DNA of 64,000 nt from the NCBI GenBank assembly GCA_902800015.1, contig CADCCU010000001.1, forward strand, positions 1 through 64,000, in the 5' to 3' direction. This DNA comes from an uncultured Ureaplasma sp. (GTDB lineage Bacteria; Bacillota_I; Bacilli_A; Mycoplasmatales; Mycoplasmoidaceae). The notes below the pieces were generated by a model. That model worked only from the letters and a program-made list of their open reading frames with translations, had not been told where the DNA came from and did no database searches. This document shows positions 1 through 13,953 of the stretch, piece by piece; the stretch's first letter is position 1, and each line of letters starts with the position of its first letter. The translations under genes were made by a program, and so were the position numbers.

Positions 1-3
1 GTT

Positions 4-726
4 TTATTTGTCTTTCTTATTATCTACCTCAATATATGTAATCTCATTTTCTTTTTTTTGTTTACAGTATACATCAAGAACTTGTTTAGATTGTTGCATA
101 GCTTTGTCTGATGCTTGTTTTTCACTTTTTAATTCATTAATATATTGACTAGTATAAGTAGAATTTTTAACACATTGTTTCACAATGATATTACAAATAA
201 TAAATGAAACTACAAGTGAAATAATAAAAATGAAAATTCTTAATAAATACCACCAAATTTGGTTATTCTCTCAATATTCGATTAGACTAGAAATGATAAA
301 TATAAAACTAGCCATTCCTGTTGCCAAACTAAATGGCAATACATCTCACCAAACAAATTTGCATAATTTTAATATAAAAGGAATTAAAAAGCTTAATAAT
401 AATCCACTAGATAAATAAGCAAATAATAAAGGATTAAGAATGAACATATCGGTTCGGTTATGGATAACACAATCTTTTTTATTTAATCATTCCATTAACA
501 TTTGTTCAGTTACACCATACTGTGAATAATGATCTAACAACCAATTAAAATTGGTTTCAGTTACTTTGCCAGATCATAAAACACCATTTTTAGCAACAAT
601 ATAATCAACATCTAATATATCTAATTCACCGATTAAAATAATGATTAATAAAAAAATAATAATCAATGATAGAACTATCAATGTTGTTTTTCAAGGTCTA
701 GTTTTAATGGAAAATTGTTTAGACAT
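4..726 (-). CDS. Hypothetical four-helix membrane protein
   Basis: I do not recognise the family. The 240-residue protein has a hydrophobic helix near residues 12-35, then a soluble loop rich in Asp, Asn and Trp, and three more helices between about residues 95 and 180. It ends in a hydrophilic Lys/Gln-rich tail that is probably cytoplasmic. Three tryptophans are encoded by TGA. The ATG overlaps the last codons of mtnN by 8 bases (at the fourth position of the shared stretch), so it is very likely translated as the last gene of the parE-parC-nadD-mtnN run. The gene ends four bases from the window edge. Coding is supported by the continuous frame, the membrane pattern and the tight packing; no function is proposed. 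Confidence 0.75.
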
Positions 727-1426
727 TGTCTATAATTTCAGCAATAATTTTTGTTGCATCATAACGGATATCAACAACATTATAATCTCATTGTTTTGTA
801 TTGTATTTACTTTTAGCACCATCAGAAACAAATTTAATCAATGTTACATTAATATTTTTATAGTGGCTTGCTATTTGCAGTATGCTTGCACCTTCCATAT
901 CAACAATATCAGTAGTTGCAAAAATGTGGAGTCTATTTTTATTCTTATTAGTAACAAATGAATCAGATGTCGCTAATTCAATATCATGATGAATTCTAAA
1001 ATTAAATTTATTACCGATAATTTTATAAACAAGCAGATTTAATTTTTTACTTGTTGTATATATTATTGGTTCCTGCGGTATTTGATTCATAGCATATTTA
1101 AAACCAGTAGCATCAGCATCAGAATAATATGCATTATTTACAATACATAAATCTTCACCCGTGAGTTTATTACTTAATGTACCAGCACTACCAACATTAA
1201 TAATATTATCAACTTTTAAGCAATTAATTAATATAGAAGTGGCACTAGCAGCATTAGCTTTACCAACTTTTGAAAAAAACAAAAAGAATTTATTATTATT
1301 AATTCTGCATGAATAATAATTATTATTATTAAAACTTTTTAATTTTCAATTAACTCCTCTTAATTTTCACAGTTTTTTGTCAATGCTAACTTCGCCTTTT
1401 AAAGCTACGATAAATGCAAGTTTCAT
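719..1426 (-). CDS. mtnN: 5'-methylthioadenosine/S-adenosylhomocysteine nucleosidase
   Basis: MtnN (Pfs) hydrolyses methylthioadenosine and S-adenosylhomocysteine to adenine and the thioribose product, clearing by-products of methylation. The 235-residue protein starts MKLAFIVALKGEV, matching the family N-terminus with its catalytic Glu. It continues with the nucleoside phosphorylase fold segment NVGSAG, the DMEGAS segment that corresponds to the substrate-binding Met-Glu pair, and a SDGA segment placing the catalytic Asp near the C-terminus. Several Trp codons are TGA. The start lies one base after the nadD stop and the end overlaps the membrane-protein start, so it sits inside one operon. 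A run of Asn codons near residue 35 is unusual but in frame. Confidence 0.9.
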
Positions 1427-1427
1427 A

Positions 1428-2480
1428 TTAATATTTTCCTTTAATTTCCATATATAGTTTATCGAAACCTTTATTTAAATCTTTTTTAACTAAATTTAAA
1501 TATCCTACACGATCTGATACATCTTCTTTTGTACGTGATGGTTCAAGTTTATCAGCACAATAAATAATTTTTGCTAATGTTGAACATTTTTTATGAGGAA
1601 TAACATGTTCACTAATAGCATTTAAAATCTCTTTATCAGAGACATTAAAATGCTTTTTAGCATATTTTGCTGCGGCTAATCCATGCAATGTATGAATTGT
1701 AGGATAATAATATTTATCAAATTTCTTTACTAAATTTAATGTTTTATTTTGATCAAATTCTTTAGCAATATCATGATACATAGCTGCATAATAGATTTTA
1801 TTTAAATATTTATATTTAACAGCTTTAGCTATTTCTAAAGCTGTATCTTTTACACGTAATGTATGTAAATATCTTTTTTCGCTCATCAAATTTTTAACTT
1901 GAATAGATACATACATTTTATGATTTTTAATATATTTAATGATCTTTTTATCCAGATATTTTTTATTTGGTTCAATTCTTAATTGTTGACTAGAAATAAT
2001 GATTGGATTTATGTTAATTGAAATAAAATGCGCATCATTAGTTTGTATTTGTTTATTAGTACGATTGCCGACAACAACATGAGCATTATTAATAATATAT
2101 TCCCAATTTTTCCATTTTTTAAAATCATCATATCTATCAGAGCCAATTAATAGATATAGATCAGCTTGTGGAAATTGTTTCTTAAAATGTTGAATTGTTT
2201 GGTATGTGTAAGAAACTTTATTTTTAAAATTAATAATTTCATAATCACTAACAATAACATTTTTAATCTTGCTAAAAGCAAGATTACACATGTCTAATCG
2301 ATTTTTTGGATATGAATAATTGTCATGATTTTTTAATGGTGGAATTGAATTTGGAATAATATAAATTTTATCAGGTTTAATGTTTTTGATTGCTTTTTTT
2401 AATAAGTAAACATGACCTTTATGTACAGGATCGAAACAACCACCATAGATCAATATTTTTATTTTTTTATTTTTTTTCAT
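1428..2480 (-). CDS. nadD: Nicotinate-nucleotide adenylyltransferase fused to YqeK-like HD phosphohydrolase
   Basis: The N-terminal half (about residues 5-190) is NadD, which adenylates nicotinate mononucleotide in NAD synthesis. It shows the GGCFDPVHKGH nucleotidyltransferase motif and the later ISSQQLR segment equivalent to ISST(x)IR. The C-terminal half is an HD-domain hydrolase: HTLRV, then YHDIAKEF carrying the metal-binding His-Asp, then HGLAAA and EHVIPH. This matches the YqeK family, whose characterised members hydrolyse Ap4A. The same fusion is known in Mycoplasma (the MG240 type), so the single 350-residue frame is real. The start overlaps the parC end by 14 bases, implying translational coupling. 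Which nucleotide the HD half uses here is inference. Confidence 0.93.
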   Translation of the reverse strand: MKKNKKIKILIYGGCFDPVHKGHVYLLKKAIKNIKPDKIYIIPNSIPPLKNHDNYSYPKNRLDMCNLAFSKIKNVIVSDYEIINFKNKVSYTYQTIQHFKKQFPQADLYLLIGSDRYDDFKKWKNWEYIINNAHVVVGNRTNKQIQTNDAHFISININPIIISSQQLRIEPNKKYLDKKIIKYIKNHKMYVSIQVKNLMSEKRYLHTLRVKDTALEIAKAVKYKYLNKIYYAAMYHDIAKEFDQNKTLNLVKKFDKYYYPTIHTLHGLAAAKYAKKHFNVSDKEILNAISEHVIPHKKCSTLAKIIYCADKLEPSRTKEDVSDRVGYLNLVKKDLNKGFDKLYMEIKGKY

Positions 2481-4974
2481 TGTTTATATCAAATAAGTTA
2501 TTAGGAAAATCTTTTGTTTCATTTGTTGTTGATACAACACTAGGTGATTCAGTTCGACTATTTTCATTAAAATTAAACACGCTAGCAGCATTAATTTTTG
2601 ATGAAGTAACCTTACTAATACGTGTATCACGATCGCCAAGAGGAATATCACCTAGATTAATAAATTTCAAGTTATTATTATCATCAACATATTGGATAAT
2701 GTCACTCTTTTTTGTGATATATACATTATCAATGTATGAAATATTTGTTTTAGGTTGATTTACTAAACTTACACCTTTACTTGGACGATTTAAGATTGGC
2801 AAATCATTTATGTGAATACGTTTCATACCATTTGATGAAACAAATAGAATAGTATCATTTGTATTTGTTTCATTGTAATTGATAATGCCAGCAATGTTAG
2901 CATTTGACATCATATTCATTGCTTTTACGCCACTAGCATTTCTTGATACTAAAGAAATTTGATCTTGTTTAGTTGCATAACCATAACCAAGATTATTTAC
3001 AATACCAATATTGATATCATCAGTTTCATTTGGTAATACTAAACAACTAACTAATTTGTCATTACTTAGTTGCATTATTTTTGAACTCTTAGTTAATTTA
3101 GAAATACCTAAATCTTTAACCAATGTTCTTTTAATCATACCTTTAGCTGATGCTAAAACTAAACATCGAGGATCATTGATGTTGTTATCATAATTAAAGC
3201 CAGCAATAATTTTTTCATCAGGTGCTAAATTAATTAAAGTATTAACATGAATACCAATATCTTTTCATTTAACTTGTTCAATTTTGAAAGTTGGAATACT
3301 TATAAAATTACCATGTGAAGTGATTAAAATAGTTTTATCTCTTTGATTAGAGATAAATTGGCATATAGGTAAATCACCATTTTTAATCTTAATAGTTTGA
3401 TAATCAATATTGGTGTATGTTTGCAATGAAACAGATTTTAAATAACCATCATGAGTACAGAAGATCATCATTTTACGGTCTTCAATTGTATCACTCTCGT
3501 CAATTTGAATTTTTTCATTTTCATTAGAAATTACACTCTTACGTGGATATCCAAATTCTTTCTTATATGATCTCAATTGATTCTTAATGTAATTATCACG
3601 GTATTGAGTATTATTAATTAATAATTTAAATTGCTCAATATCAGCAATCAATTGGTTTAATTCATCTTTTAAAGATGATACATCTGTATTAGATAAACGA
3701 TACAAACGCAAATTTACAATTGCTTCAGCTTGAAGGTTAGTAAATGATAAACGATTCATTATTGCTTGTTTAGCATCATCTTTATTACTTGCATGACGAA
3801 TAATTTCAACTACATCATCTATAATTGTTATTGCTTTGATCAAACCTTCCACAACTTCTTTACGTTTTAATGATTTTTCTAAATCATATTTACTTGCAGC
3901 AATAATTACTTCATTAATGTGTTTAATAAAAGAATCCAATGCAGTAAAAATTGAGAATTGCACTGGCTTATGATTATCAATAGCTACCATGTTCATGGTA
4001 TATGAAACTTGCATTTCTGTTTCTTTATAAATGATATTTTTCATTAACTCAAAGTTCTTACCATTCGCCAACTCAAGAACAATATGAATACCATTCTTAT
4101 CAGTTTCATCCCTAACTTCTCTAATGTTTAAAACATCATATTTTTCTTTTAATTCGTCAAGTTGACGAATAATTAAAGATTTATTGGTTTCATAAGGAAT
4201 AGATGTAATTATTGCTGTTTTTGCATTTACATATTCAATGTTACCACGAATATTAATTTTTCCTTTGCCAGTTGTATATGCATCAATGATACCTTGTTGA
4301 TTTAAAATAATTCCTCCTGTAGGGAAATCTGGTCCAGGCATAACATTAAGAATTGATTTTAAATAGCAATTTGGTGAGTCAATTCTTGTGATAATAGCTT
4401 CGATTACTTCAGAAGGATTAAAAGTAGGAATATTAGTTGCATATCCTGCAGCAATACCATTAGCACCATTAATTAATAAATTTGGTAACAATGTTGGTAA
4501 AACTACTGGTTCTTGTTCGGTATCATCAAAGTTATTGATGAACTGAACAGTATTTTTATCTAAGTTATTAGTCATTGTTTGACCAAATTTAGATAATCGG
4601 CATTCAGTATATCGCATAGCTGCAGCATCATCACCATCAATAGAACCATTATTACCATGCATATCAAGCAGGGTAATATTATTTTTCCATGATTGACTCA
4701 TTCTTACCATTGCTTCATAAATTGAAGAATCACCATGTGGGTGGTATTTACCAATAACTTCACCAACAGTTCTAGCTGATTTTTTATGTGGTTGGTCATA
4801 GAATAAATACAAATTATTCATTGCATAAATAATTCTTCTTTGTACTGGTTTTAATCCATCTCGAATATCAGGAAGAGCACGATCTTGAATGATATATTTG
4901 GCATATTTGCCAAAATCATCAGACATTACATTTTCAAGTGTTAAATTTAAATATTCTTTTTTTGTGTTGCTCAT
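2467..4974 (-). CDS. parC: DNA topoisomerase IV subunit A
   Basis: ParC is the DNA-cleaving subunit of topoisomerase IV, which decatenates daughter chromosomes. The 835-residue protein has the winged-helix segment [20 protein letters not shown] and the catalytic tyrosine at about residue 122 in AAAMRYTE. The segment [11 protein letters not shown] and the absence of a GyrA box in the C-terminal beta-pinwheel favour ParC over GyrA. The C-terminal region is continuous through one TGA tryptophan (near base 3268) and ends in an Asn/Ser-rich tail. It lies directly downstream of parE (12 bases between them) as the usual parE-parC pair, and its last 14 bases overlap nadD. Confidence 0.95.
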
Positions 4975-4986
4975 AGTTAGTAAATA

Positions 4987-6927
<1,941 letters not shown>

Positions 6928-6939
6928 ATTAAATAATTA

Positions 6940-8226
6940 ATGACAACTAATTTTGAATTTAAGCAAATACTAAATAAAATTAAACAATTTTTACGACAAA
7001 ATTTTACAAAACGTAATAATTTAGTAAGATTGATTTATTTTGCTATTGCTGCAGCAATCGTCATAGTTTGTGCATGCCCAATGCATATATTTGCTATGAA
7101 TGCTGAAAAAAGTCATTATGGTAATGGATTAATTCAAATTGATATTGCCTTAAATGATGGAATTTCATTTTCAATATTAAGTGGTAATACGATGGCTATA
7201 TATGCTTTACAAGCAATAATTATTTTAATCATATCTGTATTTTTAACATTTTGTGTAAAATGATATTATGTATTGACTCTTGGCTTAGCTGAAACAGGTG
7301 CATTATTTAATTTTTTTGATCGTATGGTACCTAAATGCCCTGTTAGTTTAAGCAGTGGAGGAATACAAAAAAATTGTGTCCTAGATTATCTCCATTTTAG
7401 TTTTGGCAGGACATCATTTAACTTCCCAGATGTATTTATCATAACCGGATTAATTCTTGCTTTACTTATTAGTTTAATTTTATTAATTGATAATAGTGTT
7501 AGAGAATCAAAAATGAAAAAAATGAAAGAGACAAAAATAAATCAAAATAATCTAAATGTTATCTTTGAAGATGATAATTATATTATTGTTAACAAACCTA
7601 AAGGTATGTTAGTACATCCTACTAAATATGAAGATAAAAATACTGTAGTTGATTTTTTAAGACCAAGGATTAAAGTGCAAGAGTTCAATGATGCTTTACG
7701 ACCAGGAATTGTTCAACGTCTAGATCGTGATACAAATGGACTAATGGTAGTTGCTAAAAATAAAAAAACTGCCGATGAATTAATTAGTCAAATTCAAGAT
7801 AACACTTTAGTTAAAAAATACTATGCAATTGTCCATAATGATTTTAAGGATGATGAGATTATTATTAAAGCCCCAATAATTCGTTCAAGTAGTAATACTA
7901 CTAAAATGGTTGTTAGTGATGATCCTAAAGCAAAAGATGCTATTACAGAACTAAAAGTGCTTGAACATTACAAAACTGCAGCACTTATTGAATGCAAATT
8001 ACTAACTGGTAGAACACATCAAATTCGTGTCCATATGAATTACATTCATCACCCTATCTATAATGATCCTTTGTATGGTCATAATGACGGTTATGAAAAT
8101 TATGGGCAATTTTTAACTTCTCACTATCTTCAATTTATAAGTCCGACATCTGGTCAAGTTGTAAAATACAATATTGAACCTGATCAAATTTTTAATAAAC
8201 TAAAAGAAGAATTAAAATCAATGTAA
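6940..8226 (+). CDS. lspA: LspA (signal peptidase II) fused to RluD-type pseudouridine synthase
   Basis: One uninterrupted 428-residue frame encodes two enzymes. Residues 1 to about 185 are LspA, the membrane aspartyl protease that removes lipoprotein signal peptides: four hydrophobic segments, LNDGISFSIL, GALFNFFDR with the first catalytic Asp (about 127), and FNFPD with the second (about 164). From about residue 205 the protein is an RluA/RluD-family pseudouridine synthase catalytic domain: VNKPKGMLVHP, the RLDRDTNGL motif with catalytic Asp (about 262), and LLTGRTHQIRVHM. The S4 RNA-binding domain that normally precedes RluD is missing, and the linker is short and Lys/Glu/Met-rich. The only standard-code stop in the frame is a TGA tryptophan at 7261. 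LspA normally ends in the cytoplasm, so the synthase would sit on the inner face. In-frame ATGs at 7513 and 7522 could also yield a separate RluD. tsaB starts one base downstream. Confidence 0.9.
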
Positions 8227-8227
8227 T

Positions 8228-8797
8228 ATGAAGCTTTTTATTGATACAACACAAAACTATTGTAATCTTGCATTAATTAATCATAAAAATCAAATTGTTG
8301 ATAAATATCAAGAATTAACCAATAACAACATGACAGATTTAGTTATTGAAAAAATTAATTACATTCTTAAGAAGAACAAAGTCAATAAAAATACAATTGA
8401 AGCAATTTATTTATTAATTGGACCAGGAAGTTTTACTGGATGCCGTGTTGGCTATATAATTGCAGTAACTTGAGCTAATATAAAAAATATCAAACTTTAT
8501 ATTATGAATTCTTTGTTATTTCAAACAAATAAAGGTACTGGCATTAGCATTATCGATGCTAAGAGTAATAAAAAATTCATAGCTATTTATGATAAATATC
8601 AAGCTATAATTGAGCCTGAAATAATTCTAAAAAATCAAGCAGAAGACATATGCAAAAAACATAAGAAAATTAATATTTATAGTGATTACAAAAATATTGA
8701 TTTTTTTGAAAGATTACAACAACATTTATCAAAATTTAAAATTATTAAAAATCTTGATAAATTAGAACCATTATATTTAAAAAGACCTATTGAATAG
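8228..8797 (+). CDS. tsaB: tRNA threonylcarbamoyladenosine biosynthesis protein TsaB
   Basis: TsaB is the ASKHA-fold scaffold partner of TsaD in making t6A37 on ANN-decoding tRNAs. The 189-residue protein starts MKLFIDTTQNYCNLAL (the family's DTS-type opening) and has the conserved LIGPGSFTGCRVG segment. It is at the short end for the family and degenerate toward the C-terminus, as is common in mycoplasmas. The frame crosses one TGA tryptophan at 8471. Its ATG is one base after the lspA-rluD stop and its stop is one base before the next gene, so it is part of a tight operon. Confidence 0.85.
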
Positions 8798-8798
8798 T

Positions 8799-9380
8799 AT
8801 GAAAACAAAGCCTATAGAAAACTTAAATTCAAATACTGATAACAACTTTGTTAATGAAAGAAAATTATTAGCACTTGATGCATCATACAAATGAAAGAAA
8901 TATTGAAAAGTTATTAATATTTATTTTTATGTTACAGTTGCAATAGGTCTAGCTTTATTTATTACAGCAGCTATAATTTTTCCTCACCAAAATGATTTTA
9001 ACAAGGTAAAAACTTTAGGTATGGTTTTCGGTTTTATCTCATTAGTTTTTTTAGCCATTACTTGAGTCCTTAACATTTTTTTTAATGCACCAATAAAATA
9101 TATCAATAGTTCGCAAAAATGTTTGGAACCATTGCATATTAAACAAAAGAAGATTATGATTTTTTATCGGATTGTTTTCTTTTCTTTAACAACTTTACCG
9201 ACATTTACATTAATAATTGCTACAAATATCATTGATCGTTACTATATTGGATCTATTGCTGCAATTTATGCATCTTTAGGGGTCTTTATTTGTCTAGCAA
9301 TTATCACAATATGTATTCATGTTGCTTATATTAAAAACAAGCAAGCAATGTACAAATGTGTACTACACGACTATATTTAA
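8799..9380 (+). CDS. Hypothetical four-helix membrane protein
   Basis: The 193-residue protein is not one I recognise. A hydrophilic N-terminus of about 35 residues is followed by two hydrophobic helices (about residues 42-62 and 75-95), a basic loop and two more helices (about 120-142 and 150-172), ending in a short hydrophilic tail. Tryptophans at several places are TGA. The ATG is one base after the tsaB stop, so co-translation is likely. A promoter for hisS lies immediately downstream, which makes this the last gene of its operon. Confidence 0.75.
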
Positions 9381-9413
9381 TATATTGTTATAATTTTATA
9401 GAAGAGGGAAGTT

Positions 9414-10685
9414 ATGTCTGATAAATCTACTCGTTTAAGGGGAACAATTGATATTTATGGTAAATATGCTGAACAATTTACCTATATTGTCGATTCATGT
9501 ACTAAATTAGCAAAACTATATGGATACCAATATTTTGAAACACCAGTAATTGAACCTAAAAGTTTATTTGTTTCATCTGTTGGTGAGTCAAGCGATATTG
9601 TAAAAAAAGAATTTTATGAATTTACTGACAAAGGAGAAAGAAGTGTAGTTTTACGTCCTGAAGGTACAGCAAGTGTTATTAGAGCAGTTGTTGAAAACAA
9701 AATCATTAATCAACAAATCCACCCTATTCGTGTTTATTATGTAGAACCAATGTTTCGATATGAAAGACCACAAAGTGGTCGTTTAAGAGAATTTCACCAA
9801 TTTGGTATTGAATGTATTGGAACCGGTTCATACATGGATGATGTTGAATCATTAATTTTTGCATACCAAATTATTAATTCTTTAGGTATCAAACATGTTA
9901 CATTATCAATTAACAATATTGGTAATTTTACTTCAAGAAGTAAATGAATCACTGCATTGACTAAATATTTTAAGAAGTTTGAAAAAGATTTAACACCTGA
10001 TTCAATAAATAGAATTAATTCTAACCCATTGAGAATTCTTGATGATAAAATTGATGGCAAAAAAGATTTTGTTAAAAATGCACCTAAGATTGATGAATTT
10101 TTAACACAACAGGAAGTTGAATATTTCAACAATATTTTAGTTGAACTAAAAAAACAAAAGATACCTTTTGTAATTGATCCAACTATGGTGAGAGGACTAG
10201 ATTACTATACAAACTTTGTTTTTGAAATTAATAGTACTGAGCCTAAGTTAGCTGCACAATCAACATTATTAGGTGGTGGTAGATATAATAATCTGCTTGC
10301 TAAATTAGGGGCAAAAGATGAAGGCTGCATTGGTTTTGCTTGTGGAATTGAAAGAATAATTGAACAATTAGAACTTGAAAATATTTCACTAAAAACAAAT
10401 GACAACATAAAAGTTGTTGTCGCCCCTTTAGATGCTAAATGTAATTCTATTGCTTTAGACATTTTAAATAAACTAAGAGATAATAATATAGGAGCTATCT
10501 GTAACTTTAATGCTTACAAAATTCGTAACCATTTTAATTTAGCTGATAAAACTCAATGTGAGCAAATAATTATTATTGGCGAAAAGGAAATGGCTAATAA
10601 AAAAGTTTTAATTAAGAATCAAAAAACATTAAAGCAAACTGAAGTAGCTATTAATAAAATTATTGAATTTTTAAAAGGTGAATAA
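9414..10685 (+). CDS. hisS: Histidyl-tRNA synthetase
   Basis: HisRS charges tRNA-His. The 423-residue class II enzyme has motif 2 in the PMFRYERPQSGRLREFHQFG region, the preceding LRPEGTASVIRA segment, the histidine-binding GLDYYT loop and motif 3 GFACGIERI, followed by a C-terminal anticodon-binding domain. One Trp (9945) is TGA. A TATAAT box (9389-9394) and a GAGGGAAG ribosome-binding site precede the ATG. aspS follows after 2 bases, the same hisS-aspS pairing seen in Firmicutes. Confidence 0.96.
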
Positions 10686-10687
10686 TT

Positions 10688-12427
<1,740 letters not shown>

Positions 12428-12437
12428 TTTTTTTAAT

Positions 12438-12656
12438 TTATTCCTTTAAATTATTTTTAACAATTAGGTTATTGATTCTTGATTCTAATTTATCTAATCT
12501 ATGTTCAATATTTTCAACACGGTTGATTAATGATTGAATTAAGCCAAGAATTTGTTGGTTAAACTTATCTTGATCAGACATAAACTTAACAACTTTTTGG
12601 TTAAATTCTCGCTGTTTATTGTAAAAACTCAAAAAATAATGTAGTGCGGTGGTCAT
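12438..12656 (-). CDS. Small coiled-coil protein, function unknown
   Basis: A 72-residue frame starts MTTALHYFLSFYN and then shows a heptad-like pattern (LINRVENIEHRLDKLESRIN) of a parallel coiled coil, with a charged end. I do not recognise a family. Small coiled-coil proteins with repeated LDKLESR heptads are common in mycoplasmas, but no specific assignment is justified. It is isolated, without a clear ribosome-binding site, and faces aspS tail to tail. It could be a spurious or decayed gene; the regular heptads are the main evidence for coding. Confidence 0.4.
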   Translation of the reverse strand: MTTALHYFLSFYNKQREFNQKVVKFMSDQDKFNQQILGLIQSLINRVENIEHRLDKLESRINNLIVKNNLKE

Positions 12657-12659
12657 CAC

Positions 12660-12931
12660 GTATAGTTAATAATCATATATCACTTCTTACCGCTCTTGTC
12701 AATATGATACATACTTTTAATGTTTAGGTAAGTTAGTACTGTCATTAAAGTCTTCAAAGTTATTTTAATAACTTTAATCTTTTGTGTTTTTAATTAATCG
12801 TCATATTTAGCACTACTTTGTAAAAAATTAAATTTGTTAGAAGCTTAAAAGAAATTAATAAAATCTCAAATAACGTATTCTATATTGTTTATTTTGATAT
12901 TAAATTAATATAATATAAACATTCTAAAACT
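12660..12931. other. Intergenic region with a hairpin and the greA promoter
   Basis: No convincing gene is seen in these bases. They contain a perfect dyad (AAAGTTAT, 4-base loop, ATAACTTT, 12756-12775) followed on the plus strand by a T-rich stretch. A -10 box TATAAT (12909-12914) lies 17 bases before the greA ATG. A roughly 65-codon frame on the minus strand (reading TGA as Trp) overlaps the small coiled-coil gene in another phase and is not supported by anything else. Confidence 0.5.
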
Positions 12932-13426
12932 ATGGCAAACGAAAATTTAAATGAAAAAACTCTTCTTACTGAAGAAGGCTTAAATAAACTTAATGCTGAA
13001 CTTAGAGAATTAATTGATGAAAAGCGTCCTACTATCATCAAAGCAATTCAAGAAGCGCGTGAACAAGGTGACCTTAGTGAAAATGCAGACTATGCAGCTG
13101 CTAAAAATGAACAAGGTGAAATTGAAAAAAGAATTCAAGAAATTAAAGACATCTTATCAAATTATGAATTAATTTCTGAAGTCAAAGATGATACTTCTAA
13201 TGAAAAAGTAAAAGTTGGTTCAAAAGTTAAACTTTTAGATTTATCTAATAATGAAGAAGTTACTTACGAAATTGTTGGTGAAGTTGAAGCTGATCCTGAT
13301 AATAACAAGATTTCTAACCAATCACCATTAGCACAAGCTATCTTAGGTAAAAATGTTAAAACAATAGTTGAAATTAGAAATATTGACGACCCTTATAAAG
13401 TTAAGATATTAAAAATTAAAAATTAA
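12932..13426 (+). CDS. greA: Transcription elongation factor GreA
   Basis: GreA binds the RNA polymerase secondary channel and stimulates cleavage of backtracked transcripts. The 164-residue protein is full length: an N-terminal antiparallel coiled coil with the acidic tip (REQGDLSENADYAAAKNEQ) and the C-terminal FKBP-like domain (VKVGSKVKLLD, with SPLAQAILGK). It lacks a Shine-Dalgarno; the -10 box is 17 bases before the ATG. It is monocistronic and followed by the tRNA cluster. Confidence 0.96.
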   Translation: MANENLNEKTLLTEEGLNKLNAELRELIDEKRPTIIKAIQEAREQGDLSENADYAAAKNEQGEIEKRIQEIKDILSNYELISEVKDDTSNEKVKVGSKVKLLDLSNNEEVTYEIVGEVEADPDNNKISNQSPLAQAILGKNVKTIVEIRNIDDPYKVKILKIKN

Positions 13427-13432
13427 TTAATA

Positions 13433-13438
13433 TATAAT
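13433..13438 (+). promoter_or_regulatory. -10 box of the five-tRNA cluster
   Basis: TATAAT lies just after the greA stop and about 28 bases before the first tRNA. A short dyad (ATTTGCTT, 6-base loop, AAGCAAAT) sits between them; it lacks a T tail and could be part of the tRNA precursor leader. Confidence 0.55.
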
Positions 13439-13465
13439 CTATTTGCTTACTATCAAGCAAATTAT

Positions 13466-13550
13466 GGACAGATAGCGAAGCGGCCAAACGCAGCTGACTG
13501 TAAATCAGCCACCCACGGTTTCAGTGGTTCGAATCCACTTCTGTCCACCA
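13466..13550 (+). tRNA. tRNA-Tyr (GTA)
   Basis: The 85-nt sequence folds as a class II tRNA with acceptor GGACAGA/TCTGTCC, a GTA anticodon in CTGACTGTAAATCAG, a long variable arm, a T-loop TTCGAAT and an encoded CCA end. It is the first of five tandem tRNA genes on one transcript. Confidence 0.97.
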
Positions 13551-13555
13551 TTAAT

Positions 13556-13630
13556 TGGGTTGTAGCCAAGCGGTAAGGCATCAGATTTTGATTCTGACAT
13601 GCGGTGGTTCGAATCCACCCTACCCAGCCA
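13556..13630 (+). tRNA. tRNA-Gln (TTG)
   Basis: The 75-nt sequence has the anticodon TTG in CAGATTTTGATTCTG, a T-loop TTCGAAT and an encoded CCA. The acceptor stem TGGGTTG/CTACCCA contains an apparent U6-U67 mismatch; all other pairs are canonical. Confidence 0.96.
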
Positions 13631-13634
13631 ATTT

Positions 13635-13709
13635 GTCCCACTAGCTCAGTGGTAGAGCATTTCACTTTTAATGAAGGGGTCCGGAGTTCGAGTCTCCGGT
13701 GGGACACCA
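13635..13709 (+). tRNA. tRNA-Lys (TTT)
   Basis: The 75-nt sequence has acceptor GTCCCAC/GTGGGAC, anticodon TTT in TTCACTTTTAATGAA, T-loop TTCGAGT and an encoded CCA. It lies four bases after tRNA-Gln. Confidence 0.97.
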
Positions 13710-13714
13710 TAAAT

Positions 13715-13800
13715 GCTGAAGTGGCGGAATGGTAGACGCACAGGACTTAAAATCCTGTGGTAGCAATACCGTGAGGGTTCAAGTCCCTCCTTCAGCACCA
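13715..13800 (+). tRNA. tRNA-Leu (TAA)
   Basis: The 86-nt class II tRNA has acceptor GCTGAAG/CTTCAGC, anticodon TAA in CAGGACTTAAAATCCTG, a long variable arm and an encoded CCA. It reads the TTA codon, which dominates leucine usage in this window. Confidence 0.97.
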
Positions 13801-13805
13801 TCATC

Positions 13806-13879
13806 GCGGGTATAGTTCAATGGTAGAACTATAGCCTTCCAAGCTATTGATGTCGGTCCGATTCCGATTACCCGCTCCA
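13806..13879 (+). tRNA. tRNA-Gly (TCC)
   Basis: The 74-nt sequence has acceptor GCGGGTA/TACCCGC, anticodon TCC in ATAGCCTTCCAAGCTAT and an encoded CCA. It is the last gene of the cluster, followed by a terminator. Confidence 0.97.
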
Positions 13880-13893
13880 TCAATATAAAGCAT

Positions 13894-13923
13894 AAAACTC
13901 AGAGTCAGACTCTGAGTTTTTTA
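13894..13923. terminator. Bidirectional terminator between tRNA-Gly and tRNA-Arg
   Basis: A perfect stem (AAAACTCAGAGTC, loop AGA, followed by the complementary CTCTGAGTTTT) has A-rich and T-rich flanks, so it can end the tRNA cluster on the plus strand and the gapA-pgk-ptsG-tRNA-Arg transcript on the minus strand. Confidence 0.85.
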
Positions 13924-13953
13924 TTTATAAATATTTTAAATTTTGTTATTTTA

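Noticed and set aside
12660-12931. Possible structural RNA (rnpB, ssrA or SRP RNA)
   Set aside because: None of the characteristic conserved cores was recognisable here or in the other long gaps.
13462-13710. An 82-residue frame antisense to the tRNA cluster
   Set aside because: It is the reverse complement of tRNA-Tyr, -Gln and -Lys, a well-known source of spurious proteins.
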